From Apiotrichum sp. Y4204 (Eukaryota > Basidiomycota > Tremellomycetes > Trichosporonales > Trichosporonaceae), in assembly GCA_025531455.1 (NCBI GenBank), contig JAMYHL010000005.1, forward strand, positions 1,178,001 through 1,242,000: 64,000 nt of DNA, written 5' to 3'. Numbering within the stretch: position 1 is the stretch's first letter; each line of letters begins with the position of its first letter. Shown piece by piece: positions 44,781 to 56,445 of this stretch. A model generated the notes under the pieces. It saw only the letters and a list, made by a program, of their open reading frames with translations. It was not told where the DNA came from and ran no database searches. A program made the position numbers and the translations under genes.

Positions 44781-45946
44781 GTGCGTGGGGAGAGAATAGA
44801 ACAGTGTAGACTGCATCTCCTGCGAAGCCTGCGAGTGGCATCGCAGAAAATACAGCAATGGCTCCGCGCCATCACTGAAACACGGAAACACGACTACAGC
44901 GGCGCAGGCCAGGGGTCTGTTCGCTCCGGGCTCAATCACGCATTCACACTAGGGAGCATTCCATCTCGGTTCATCTAGCAGTACATTCCATCCCAATTCC
45001 TATCGCCATTTCACCATTCTACCTATCCGCCAGCGCGCCGGCGACCGTTGTTCTTGTCCGTTGTCTGTACAATATACATACCCATGCACGCCGTGGGACG
45101 AGCGAGACAGAGGCAGCCGAAGCGGAGAGAGAGAGAGGGCAACATGGGGAGGCAAGGCGATATGCGGCACTGTCGGCGCTGCAGACTGAACCTGCGTGCC
45201 TGCATGTCTGCGCGGCGGTGATTCGCCACGCGCCACGGCCGATTCGGAGGATCGGACTCGCGCCCTGACGGTGTCCGTATCGGGTGCGGAACAATGACAT
45301 CCCAAGCTGGCCCAGGATTGTGAAACCAGGCGATGTGGACGCGCTGACGCAGCATATACCTTTTACCACTTTGTTTGGCGGACAAATGATCAAATGAGGC
45401 CTGCAGAACAGGATCACAGTGACTTGGGACTGTGGTGGCCAATCGCTATGCACTATGCAACCCCCTCAACAGCCACCACACCACACACCACCTGCATACC
45501 CTCGCCCGCGGTGGGAACCCGGAACGAATCCCTTCGAGGTCCTCGAGGCCCTCGAGGACCCTTGTTTGGTGCGGCTGCCACTGACGTTGCACGGCACAAT
45601 GACCCCGTTGACGTCATTGCTGCTGTCATGCGCCGTCGTCAGGTGGTCTCCATTGCCTGGTTCTCTGGGTCTCTCGGCCTGGACACTGCGCTTGTGGTGT
45701 GAGCTTGAGAGCTTGTGACAGAGTGCATTAGCAGTCGCACCGAGTGTGGAGGCGATCAGTGGATTGGATTGCGGGCGGTCTGGTTGGATAGTGCATTCGC
45801 CCAGTGGAGCGCATAAGAGTCGTTCTCACAGCTCTCACCATCTCCATCTCCATCTTTCCAACTTCCATTTCTCTTGCATACACATTTTCGCATCGCACTC
45901 CACTCCACTCCACTATCGCATCGCATCGCATCCCATCTCATTCAGA
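44781..45946. other. Intergenic region between SIP5 and a small mitochondrial gene
   Basis: 1.17 kb. It contains a perfect 10-bp inverted repeat at 45538-45560 and, just before the next start, CACTC and GCATC pentamer repeats (about 45897-45930) in a G-poor leader. Frames here have no recognisable features. Confidence 0.5.
45538..45560. repeat. Perfect inverted repeat, 10-bp arms
   Basis: GGTCCTCGAG, a 3-base spacer GCC, then CTCGAGGACC: a perfect hairpin with 10-bp arms in an intergenic region. It is not followed by a T-run. Function unknown. Confidence 0.85.
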
Positions 45947-46752
45947 ATGAAGCTCCTCGCCCCTGTCCGCCTTGCCCTCCGCCAGCGCGCCCCCGTCCTC
46001 ACACGTGGCGTTGCGAGCACGCTGCCGCGCAGCATGCCAGTCGACGGCAAGTCGGTGAGTCCTGATGGATGGGATGGAGGTGGTGGTGGTGATGGTAATG
46101 GGCGCCAAACCTGGCTCTCTGCTTTTTGCTGTTTCTTGATTCTTTGCTCTGTATCCTTCGCTCGTGCCCTCGTGTGAAGCGGTTCAGAGCCCGACATTCT
46201 TTATCCCCGCATCACCACCATCGCTGCCCTCTGTCCTCTTCCATCCTCTTCTGTGTGTGATCCACATGCTGACATCCAGGACCCCTGGGTCGGCAACCAT
46301 GCGGTGAGTAGCCAGCGGATCGGAATCTTGTAGTGTGGCGACACTTTAGCCTCGTGAGAGGGGTTGAGGGAACGTTTCTTGGTCTCCTGAGTGTCCGTCG
46401 CGGAAGCTAGGACCCAGGACCAAGGTTACGGCGTACATCCGGGGTGGGGTGCGGTATGTGGCCGCCCAGCGCATTACTCATCTCCTCGGTGATTAGCTGC
46501 GGCCCTCCACCCTCGCCCCCGCCGCGCGCCCGTCGCCACTCTTTTCAATGACAAGTAAAACTCACTCACACGCAGACCGAGTCGGAGCAGGACGTGCGCG
46601 CGGACAACGACCACAACGTGCGCGGCAAGCCGTCGGCGATGATGCAGGAGGAGACTGTCGAGGAGCTGCACGCGCGCCAGGAGGAGAACGACTACCACGA
46701 GGCCCTCGAGAAGGAGCTGCCCAAGACTGGCACCCAGAAGAACGCCAAGTAA
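45947..46752 (+). CDS. Small, probably mitochondrial protein
   Basis: Three exons, 45947..46054, 46280..46303 (a 24-nt microexon, DPWVGNHA) and 46576..46752, encode 102 residues. The first 25 or so residues (MKLLAPVRLALRQRAPVLTR) are basic, hydrophobic and free of acids, a good mitochondrial presequence. The mature part is short, highly charged and probably disordered or helical: TESEQDVRADNDHNVRGKPS, MMQEETVEELHARQEEN and a Lys-rich end. No membrane span or known motif. Introns are long for this window (225 and 272 nt). I recognise no family. It converges on the chromodomain gene. Confidence 0.75.
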
Positions 46753-47034
46753 AATGCAGGAAGAGCTGAATCGGAAATTCGCACAGTAAATGGAAATCGG
46801 TGCATCGTAGCGTGTGATTGTACATGTGCAGGATGAATTGCTCGACGGAGATGGATATCGGATGTCTCGACAAGGTGGACACTAACAGATGGGGTGGATA
46901 CTAACAGAGGGGTAACAGGCTGGGTAGATACAGGCGGAAAGGTGGGATAAGACGGAAAGTGGTGGATATAATAACGATGGAGCTTAGAACGATACGGCTT
47001 ATAACCACTTGGATCTCGGCGCACTCGGCGAGCA

Positions 47035-49502
47035 TCACTCGGCTACCACGAGATCGCCAGTCACCGGGTCAAACTCGGCGAGCGCCTCGTCCAGGAGCGC
47101 AACCTTCTTCTTGAGCCGGCCGGGGTCGACACGCTCTATCTTCGCCACAAAGGCGTCAATCGCCTCGCAGTTGCCCTCCTCGTCGACGTTGAGCGACTCG
47201 CGCGGCTCCCTGCTGTCAGTGCGGAAATAATGGGCTACTCACCAGGTACTCGCGTTCAGCGGCCAGCCGGTCCACAGGATGAGGTAGTGGAAAATACGCG
47301 ACTTGTCTGCGCGGCGGCCTACCGCCCGGCGACTGCTGTCAGTTACAGACCAGATTCAGTCAACTCACCCGAGGATCTTCTCCATGTGATACCGCTCCTC
47401 GTCGCCCTTCTCGACGACGGTCCGGACTTTGCGCCTGGAGTCAGCTGATAGAACTTACTGCAGTAGCTCACCTCCGCAGACAGTTCGCCCGGATGCAGCG
47501 GTTGGGCGGCGCCGGGAGGATGAGGTCGGTAGTCTTGTCTGCATGTCAGCCGAGGTATACCCAGCACCCACTCTTGATGTGGTCGGCGCAGTCCGGACAA
47601 TGCCACGGACTCTTCACACGCGTCCCAACGGGTCCCACACCCGCGCATCCCCAGTGGACGCGCCCGTTGCACTGCGAGTTAGTTACCGCGTACACCCCAA
47701 CTCGTACCTTCTCGCATTCGAGCTCCTCGGAGATCATGGTGTACTTGTCCCACCCGCGCGGGAAGGGGGGCCACACGCCGTTGCCGCGCTTGACGCCGTC
47801 ACTCGCCTTGAGAGTCACCACCTGAGGCTGTGTGCTGAGCTTTGCTATCGTGCTCTTCCGCTCGGTCTTCGTGAACGGCTTGACGGATTCATCGCGGGAG
47901 ACCAGCGGCGACTGCGTCCTTTGCTGTGCGCGGGAACTGGAGGCCTTGCACGAGGAGCTGGAGGACGACTTCGACGACTTGGAAACGGCTGGCAAGGAGG
48001 TCTCGCGGGGGACCACGTAGGGGCTCGCCTTTGCGCGCGCCTCCTTGGCCATCGGGCGCCCTGGCGCGCGGGACGTACTTCGGCTGGGGGCCTCACTGGA
48101 CTCAATTTCGCTCGCCGGTGATGACGCCGAGGACGGAAAGCTGTCAGAATCAATCGTGATGATGTCCGGCGGGGGCTCCGAGGTCGGCGGGACAGTCTTG
48201 CACGCGTGCGCTCCTGATGGAGGGATAACCCTCGATCCGACGGGGGCAGGCGGGGTGAACGGTGTCGCGCGCACGCGACTCGCCTTGGCCGGTTGAGGCT
48301 TTACCGGCGAGCTGCTCACGATGCGGTCCACCTCGTCTTCATTCGACAAGCCGTCGTCCACCTCCATGCCTTCCGTCTCTTCCTCGCTCTCCTTGATTTG
48401 TTCCACGGGCGAGGGCGATCCCGGAGATCCCGGCGATCCAGTAGGGATCGGCGTGTCCACCTCCACCTCGGAAGCGTCCGCCTCCACGTCGACGTCGATC
48501 TGCGCCACCTCTTCCTGCGTATTGCTCGGCCCAGCTTCGACCTCCGCGACCTCCGCGACCTCCGCAGCCTTTGCGGTTTCAAACGGCTTCTCCCACGAGG
48601 AAGGTATATCGCCGTCGTCGAGGGGATACTCGGACATGATGGTGCGCGATTCCTCCAGACCCCTCAGGCCGAGGCGCACGAGCGAGTCTTCCTGCACAGA
48701 CTCAGGAATAGCCGGAGAAGGCTGCCGCGCCCGAGAGGACGTAGACTGCTTGGAGCGCGGTGACGGCGCGGCCTCGCGTTCCAGCTGAGTAAGCGTCATC
48801 TGCTCCGTGAGTACTGGTGAACGCTCGGACGGGGAGGGCAGGTGGACGCTGGTCTGGAGTTGAGGACCGCGGGGAATGACCCCGACTCCCGCACTGCCTT
48901 GCCCGGATACGCGATTGAGGACCTCGCGGACGAGCGCGTCGAGCCCGCGGACGCACGCCTCGATTCCGTCCACCTTGGCGCGCATCTCCTCGACCGAGCG
49001 TAGTCGGTGGTCGGTCGCCTCCATCCTGCTGCGGAGCTCCTCCATCTCGGCGCTGGCTCGGGAACGCGCCCAGTCGAGCTTATCGTTGATCCGCGCCTCC
49101 TGTTCGCTGTGGCAGGTGCGTATTGCCGCGAGGACGGCGTCGGGGGTCATTTCGAGGGGCACCGCGGGGGGAGGAAGAGAAATGGGGACGGAGCTCCCTT
49201 CCGGGGCTGTGGGGATGACTTGCACTTCTGGAATGTCAGAATAGCACATTGCGGGCTGGGGAAGGCATACCTCTCGACTCGGGTAGAGGCTCGGTCGCCT
49301 GCGAATCCTGCTCTGTTGGCACTGGTGGTGAAGACGCGGGTTTCGGGTCGGCGGGATAGAACGGATTACAGAATGTGAGGGGCTCGAGCGGCGGAGAAGC
49401 CGGACGAGGGGCGGTCCAGAGACGGGCTACACTGGCTACGGACTCGGTGGAGGCCGCTGCGGCCGGTGGGTGGTCGTGTGGGGATCCGCGGGATTGGGAC
49501 AT
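47035..49502 (-). CDS. Zinc-finger (PHD-like) and chromodomain protein
   Basis: Seven exons, complement(47035..47209, 47243..47332, 47369..47434, 47472..47538, 47572..47671, 47708..49227, 49271..49502), encode 749 residues; the six introns are only 33-43 nt. A Pro-rich start is followed by a helical segment (CHSEQEARINDKLDWARSRA, then Leu/Val heptads) that may be a coiled coil. Then come about 350 disordered acidic and Ser-rich residues. Near the C-terminus is a PHD-like zinc cluster (CEKCNGRVHWGCAG, SPWHCPDCADHI). It is followed by a chromodomain-like fold with EERYHMEKILG, YLILWTGWPL and STWEPRESL, and an acidic-basic helix. Both modules usually read histone tails, so a nuclear chromatin role is inferred. 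No catalytic domain is seen. The protein is not assigned to a named family. Confidence 0.85.
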
Positions 49503-50161
49503 TTTGGGATAATGTTGAAAGAGAGAGAGAGGTGGAGTGAGGAAACGCTTGAGGGGATATGATAAGATGCACAAAAGAGAGAAGAGAAGACGAGTCAATG
49601 TTCTCGTCGTCGCCAAGGAAGACGGGTTGCGCTACCGTGCACTTTGCCTGGGAATACCGCGGGGCATTGTTGAACGCGTCGCGCACAACGAGCATGCGAC
49701 CAGCCTCCACCTTCCTACCTCCACCTTTTGCTACATCGGCCAGTCTTGTTCTCACACCGGTATCGCCACGGCCGCAACGTCCAAGCAAAGCGGCCATGAG
49801 TGGACTCGGCTCGTCTGTGCATGTTCTTGATGCACGCTGCATGCTGGACCCAATTCTGGCCACAGGGGATGGTTGTGGAGGACTGTACCAGGGCAATGAT
49901 GCTTCTCGGCTTCTCAGTTGGGTGGCGACGATGACGTCTGGATATGACGGTCTCGGGCCAATTTATTCCTGTTTCAGAATCGAACCGCGTCGCACTACAT
50001 CCACTCAAGCTCCCAAACAAACACTTTACCACGAAGCCACGGCGTCAACAAACCACAAAATTAAAACTTGGGGGGCGCCGCAGCTCGCCTCCACACCTCC
50101 ACGTCCACCCGTCGACGTTGACCTGCGGAGGCGACTTTGATCCACAACATCCACAACACCC
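49503..50161. other. Divergent promoter of the chromodomain gene and DPM1
   Basis: 659 bp. Overlapping plus-strand frames have no recognisable features. The DPM1 side ends in CCACAACATCCACAACACCC, a C/A-rich leader. No TATA box is clear. Confidence 0.5.
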
Positions 50162-51331
<1,170 letters not shown>

Positions 51332-51536
51332 ACTGCGCGTGCGTTGTAGAGTGGAGAGTAATAAGACGCTAGGATGTACAATGCATGACTCATGATACAA
51401 TCAGCCTATGGAATCATCGCGCGCAGGCGCAAGTGGGGCTGGAGAAAAGGGTATCACTTATCACGGATACCACTGATATCGCTGGATGGGCGCTACGAAT
51501 TGACAACGGTAATATACAACTCTGAACAAGAACCCG

Positions 51537-53633
51537 CTAGACCCTCACGCTCACCGGGCGGTGGGACACGAGCGAGGGCTCGGAAGTGAGCGTGTGCTCG
51601 CCGCTCTCGGGCTCGGCCTGCGTCCACGTTGAGTACGCTGTGCGGAAGCTCTCGCGCGTCTGCATGCTGCTGCGGTTGGTGGCAGGGGCGGCCGTCTCCT
51701 CGGTGACGTCCGGATGGGATACGCTGCCTCGACCGAGCGCGGCAAACACGCCGGCAGACTCGGTGCCCGGCCGCCAGCTCCAGCGACTCTCGGCACTCTC
51801 CCAGCTCCCGCGGCGGCGGACCGCGCGCATGCTCGCGTCGTCGTCGCACCGCCCGTACCCGCGCGACCGTGCGTTAAACGACAGCGCGTGTGTCGAAACA
51901 CCATCATACATGCTCCCCGGCGCGTCCGCGAAGGCGACGGAGGGCGAGACAGGGTTGTGGGACGCGGGAGAGGTGCCCTGGAGCACTGCGGCCGGTGATC
52001 GCGTGCTGTTGGGGCGCTGGGCGCGGTCTGTGCCGAGTGCGAATGTGCTGCTCGCGAGGGTAACAGTCGACGCGTCGGGTGCAGGTGGGGAAGAAGGATG
52101 CGGGTTGTTACGTGGGTGATACCTCGTGTGCCGCGGTACACGTACTTCGTCTGGCGGCGGCCCGGGTGGTGCAGGGAAGGTGGCGGACACAGGGGAGGAC
52201 AAGCTTGGCGCTGCAGAAGGACCCGGGGGACTGGTGGCCGGTATCACAATGGGGGAGGAACTTGTGGACGTCGTCGCCGCGACGGCAATGTGCGCTACTG
52301 GAGGCCCATTGGAGTCAAATGACATGACGGTGGTGGGCTTCGTACTAGCGAGCGAGTTTTGGCGGGACCGCCCACCCATGTCGTCGGAAGTGATGGACGT
52401 CGCGGCACCCACGGACGAATACGTGTCGCGACGATCCGGGGGCGGCGGACTTGTCGGGACGCGACGCGTAAACGAGTCCGAGTGCGCGAGCGCTTCAGAA
52501 CCAAACTTGGAGATGATCGACATCGAACGACTGGGTGACGGGGGTAACGGCCGGACGCTCGCGTCGTCGTCGGCGCACAACCCGGACGCCGAGTTGGTGA
52601 GCGACTCGTGCGTCGAGCTATGGTCCGCAATGGATATCTGCGGGCGCCGGGGATGAGACGACAGCGATCCTAGTGATGAAGTGCGCGAGCGCGTCAGCAC
52701 CGACATGGACGCGTGCCGCGACTCGGTGTCTATCGTGGATGCCGGATATGACCGCCTGACGAGGGGAATCGGGAGCGACGGATACGGGTTGTTCAGTTCC
52801 CTGCGGCGCTCGGTCGGAATGTACGACGAGGACATGCTGTGAGAGCGCACCGACATGGATTCTGTCCTGCGGAACGCTGTCCCCGATTCTTCACTGTTGC
52901 GGGTCATAATACTGTTAGGGCTGAGCGGTCCCGGTGGCGATAGGGGTATGTCCTGGCGATATCCCAAATGTATGATCGGGGTGGGCGGAAGGGCTTTCCC
53001 ACTCAAGACGCGTTTACCATTGTTGTTGCCGTTACCTCCAGCAGTATTCGCCGCCGCGATGGCCGCATCGCGCCGGTGCTGGTCGACATCGCTCCCGCGG
53101 CGGGCCCCGAGCTTGCCCTTGAACCACTCGAATATCGGCTGCTTCCCCTGCCTGCGCTGCACCCCCTGTGGGCTGTTCCCAGGGAGGGGCGGGACCGGGA
53201 TGGACCCTCCACTCGGGGTCTGGCTGTGGGATGGATGACGCGCGCGCACACCACCCTCAGACGACAGGGCCGAGTCTGCGCCTCGCCGCCGATGGGAGAA
53301 CCGCGGGGCCGAGGTCGAGCGTGGGATCGGCTGCTGGGTTTGGTGGTGGTGATGGTGGTGGTTCTGCAGGTGCTGCTGTTGGTGCTGGTGCTGGTGCTGC
53401 TGGACCTGCTGATTCTGGACCGGAATCGGTTGCGGGTGGGCAGGCGGCGGGGCGAGGGGAGCAGGTTGCTGTGGCTGGGTCTGGGGAGGAGGGAGGGAGT
53501 AAGAGTTGGGCGCCGGCTGCTGGGGAGTGAACTGGACAGCGGGCTGGAGGATGGGAGTGCCGCCTGCCGAGGGAGGGAGGGCTTCTGGCGGATTTGGGGG
53601 AGTGGTCTGCGCCGGCCGCGCGGGGGGAAGCAT
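51537..53633 (-). CDS. Low-complexity protein with Gln/His tracts, function unknown
   Basis: A single exon of 698 codons. The N-terminus is Pro/Gln-rich with a Gln/His tract ending in six His. The only segment that looks folded or conserved is GKQPIFEWFKGKLGARRGSD at about 165-185, probably an amphipathic helix followed by basic residues. The remainder is Ser/Pro/Arg-rich with many potential phosphorylation sites and Trp-containing repeats near the end (RRGSWESAESRWSW). There is no signal peptide or membrane span. The uninterrupted frame of 2.1 kb with C/G-ending codons and a typical leader argue that it is real. Could be a regulatory or scaffold protein; no family recognised. Confidence 0.8.
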   Translation of the reverse strand: MLPPARPAQTTPPNPPEALPPSAGGTPILQPAVQFTPQQPAPNSYSLPPPQTQPQQPAPLAPPPAHPQPIPVQNQQVQQHQHQHQQQHLQNHHHHHHQTQQPIPRSTSAPRFSHRRRGADSALSSEGGVRARHPSHSQTPSGGSIPVPPLPGNSPQGVQRRQGKQPIFEWFKGKLGARRGSDVDQHRRDAAIAAANTAGGNGNNNGKRVLSGKALPPTPIIHLGYRQDIPLSPPGPLSPNSIMTRNSEESGTAFRRTESMSVRSHSMSSSYIPTERRRELNNPYPSLPIPLVRRSYPASTIDTESRHASMSVLTRSRTSSLGSLSSHPRRPQISIADHSSTHESLTNSASGLCADDDASVRPLPPSPSRSMSIISKFGSEALAHSDSFTRRVPTSPPPPDRRDTYSSVGAATSITSDDMGGRSRQNSLASTKPTTVMSFDSNGPPVAHIAVAATTSTSSSPIVIPATSPPGPSAAPSLSSPVSATFPAPPGPPPDEVRVPRHTRYHPRNNPHPSSPPAPDASTVTLASSTFALGTDRAQRPNSTRSPAAVLQGTSPASHNPVSPSVAFADAPGSMYDGVSTHALSFNARSRGYGRCDDDASMRAVRRRGSWESAESRWSWRPGTESAGVFAALGRGSVSHPDVTEETAAPATNRSSMQTRESFRTAYSTWTQAEPESGEHTLTSEPSLVSHRPVSVRV

Positions 53634-55395
53634 GATGGCGTTGCGCGTTGGCGTTATGGTGCGGTGCGGTGTTAGAGTGCGATGCGATGCGGTGCGGTGC
53701 GGTGCGATGCGATGCGAATGCTTCTGTGTGTGCTAGAGCATTGTGGTCGATGAAGAGAAAGAGGGAGCGTGGTAGATGTCTGAGATCTGAGATGGTCGAT
53801 GTTGTTCCTCCCCCAACTACTTTCTGCTGGTAGTGTGGCAACAAGGACTGTATGGAATGCAGAAAACGAGGACCCATAAAATGGCGGGCAGCATCGGGCA
53901 TCGGGGACTTTGTAACCTAACAATAGGTAACCTAACAATAGTCGGCAGAGCAGATTACGTAACCGATACTTTGTTTGCTCCCTATCTATAAGGTTTTGAC
54001 ATCATGACCCCCGAATCTGCCGAGTCTCCCGCAGGCAGGTCGGACATCGGACCTCGGACCTCGGAGGTGCATTAGGTGCATGTAGACGTCGCCACGGCGG
54101 ATATCCACCATGTGGCCATGGTGCGGCCTCATGCGATTATGCGGTCGGATATCGCATGTCGCACCGGTACTGGTCGTTTGGGCACCACGGCCTTGGAACC
54201 GCGCCGTCGACAAGCAGGTCAGACAAGCCAGCCTTCCATTTCCATCTCTGTGTCTGTGCGGGCCCCAGTGCCTGCCACAGGGGTATTGCTGCCCAATTCA
54301 CATATATCACTGAACATTACAGCGAATAGCAAATCGTTGCGCGTCGTGTGTCGCCAATCGGTAATGGCGCTTGGAGCTTGGAGAGTACTGTATATAGGGG
54401 GTGAGAAGAGAAGTGCGCTAATCGTGGTGGGCAGCAGTAGAAGAATATAGGAGATGGGCGATGGGCATCAACTCGCTGTGATTGGGAGCAGGGATGAGAG
54501 TTGGGGATTGCCGCGGCGTTCGCGTGCGCGACGCGTCGCGTACGGTCTCGTATCTCGTGGGCAGCAACGTCGGATAGTGCGGATTTGTCAAGACCGAACC
54601 TGCCGCTTCGCCTTCTGCCGCGGGGGTGCTGACATCGTTCGCGTGCTCGATGGCTTCAAGCTCGAAGGACGCCACCACCGAATGTCAATCAACCCGACGA
54701 TCCTACACTGATGCCCGACGATCCCATCATCCTGGGCCCTGTTGATCCGGCGATCCTCAACTAAGCTGCGATCTGCGTTCTGTTGATCTGGTGATCTGGC
54801 GGATCAGTAGTGAGTAGTTTGTGGCACTGCCACCTCGCGCGCGCAAAATACATTCAACACATTCAATGGAATAGCAATGAGGGATATGTAGGCATTGTGC
54901 CATTCGCGACCCAGAAGCGCGACCCGGGCCGACCCATATGGTGACTCGAGACCGCGAAATCATACATCCATCCGGCGGCAACTCGGCAACTGCCCTCAGG
55001 AGATCAGGAGCTCAAGAGACCACGATGGCTCGGCCCGTACTTCTACATGTAACGAGCTACAGTGCGGGATTTCTCTGGCTCCCTTCTGGTGCACAAAACT
55101 GAGGTATTTGTACCAGTGGACCCGGGACTCGCACCCCCCAAGATGTTCTTACAATCCTAGGCTTCTCATCCTAGGCTTCTCATGTGTCGATCTCGATTTG
55201 GTAGCCGCCGGCACCAGGGAGGCGCAAATAAACTATCTCTCCACTGACGTCAAACACAAGCCTTTCCGGCCAACCGCGCCGAACGACCAGTACGAACCTC
55301 ACAGAATGGTGCAATCGACTCACGATCCGCGACTCGACCTCGAGATTAAACTCGCCTGACCTGTTGTTCCCCATCCATTCCATACTCCCCACACG
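53634..55395. other. Divergent intergenic region
   Basis: 1.76 kb. It contains the pentamer leader repeat, a direct repeat of GTAACCTAACAATAG near 53918-53941, GATC-rich sequence at 54700-54810 and two tandem copies of CCTAGGCTTCTCAT at about 55155-55185. A 154-codon frame at 54895-55359 overlaps the next gene's promoter and has no recognisable features. Confidence 0.5.
53658..53718. repeat. Pentanucleotide repeat in the leader of the low-complexity gene
   Basis: On the minus strand about twelve units of CGCAT/CGCAC occur within 25-85 nt before the ATG at 53633. A similar GCATC run lies before the start at 45947. Confidence 0.75.
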
Positions 55396-56336
55396 ATGTC
55401 CTCCCCCGACGTCAACATTGACGTGCTCCGCCCACAGGGCGGCGTGCCGACCTCGCCGTTCGAAATCCAGATTACCAAGGCTGCGCTGCAGGCGCGCATT
55501 GATGCCGGTACGTGACCATGGGCCGAAACACCCAGACAGCTTTGAACAAGCATTGAACGCATGACGAATTTCGCCTCCTGTGATCAACAGTACTGACCGC
55601 AGGCGACATTTCGCACGACGACATCGAGGTGCTCCGCCGCTCATACCGCTGGATGACGATCAGCGCCGGCGTCGGCTGGGCGACTGGCATCCCCGTGTTT
55701 CTCTATCTCCGCCGCCGCATGCCCCAGCAGGCCTTCTCCCTCCGCCTCCTCGCCGCGATGACAGTCAGCACTGTGGGCTCGTTTCTGGGCTTTGCGGCCG
55801 GCGGCGCGGCCGGCGCAATGGAGGTACACAACAAGATGCCCGATGCCCAGCGGTGAGTGCCATGCGACGATCCATTCTCTTTGGCTTTCTTTTTTCTTTC
55901 GCTGACCGACAGCAAGCTCAAGGTGTTCCAGCAGATTGTAATCGACTCGAAGCGCGCGATTGAGGAGCACAACCGCGGCCTGCCCCCCGGCACATTCAGC
56001 AAGCCGCCTTCCGCGCCTGGAGTGCCCGGAACGCCTGGAACTCCTTCCGCGCCCGGTACACCGGACAGCATCGACGTCGACGGCTCGTCCTCCTCTGCTC
56101 CCCCGGACACTGCTCCCTCCGACACCATGGCTCGCTCTCCGGCTGGCCCCGCTGGCCCGATGGCGGAGAAGATCAACTCTGCGACAGGATCCACGTGGGA
56201 CCGCCTGCGGAGCACACGGCCCGAGAAGCCGCAGCCGCCCTCGCCGGCCGACGACCTCGCGCGCCAGCAGGCCGAGTTTGATGCCATGCTCGAGCGCGAG
56301 CGGAGGGGCGGAGACGACCTGGATAAGTGGAAGTAG
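55396..56336 (+). CDS. Small membrane protein with two spans (OCIA-like?)
   Basis: Three exons, 55396..55507, 55603..55852 and 55913..56336, encode 261 residues. A short N-terminal region contains HDDIEVLRRSYRWM, followed by two hydrophobic Gly-rich helices: WMTISAGVGWATGIPVFLYL and the segment from LLAAMTVSTVGSFLGFAAGG to GAAGAME. The order (acidic helix, then two glycine-zipper spans with a short basic loop) resembles OCIA-domain proteins of the mitochondrial inner membrane, but the family's diagnostic residues are not certain. The C-terminal half is Pro/Ser/Thr-rich with APGTP repeats and ends in a charged helix. Topology and location are inferred. It converges on the dehydrogenase with 109 bp between stops. 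Confidence 0.8.
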
Positions 56337-56445
56337 GGAACCATCATGCATTGCTTGGCATTGAGAGAGGGGTGGGTGGGATGCGAGTTGAATGTGGTTG
56401 GCATAATTTACATCCAGACTATTCATGTCATACTGCTTCACTACA

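Noticed and set aside
47035..49502. Retroelement origin of the chromodomain (chromointegrase)
   Set aside because: No integrase, reverse transcriptase or terminal repeats nearby, and the gene has seven exons.
49965..50045. Minus-strand GGTTCGATTCT with an upstream TGGC...GTGG resembling B and A boxes
   Set aside because: Stems do not pair, so this is not a tRNA gene.
55110..55190. tRNA-like stretch on the minus strand (GGTGCGAGTCCCGGG resembling a B box)
   Set aside because: No matching acceptor stem, A box or D arm could be folded around it, and the T stem does not pair fully.
54895..55359. Plus-strand 154-codon frame
   Set aside because: Lies in the promoter of the two-span membrane protein, with mixed codon use and no recognisable segment.
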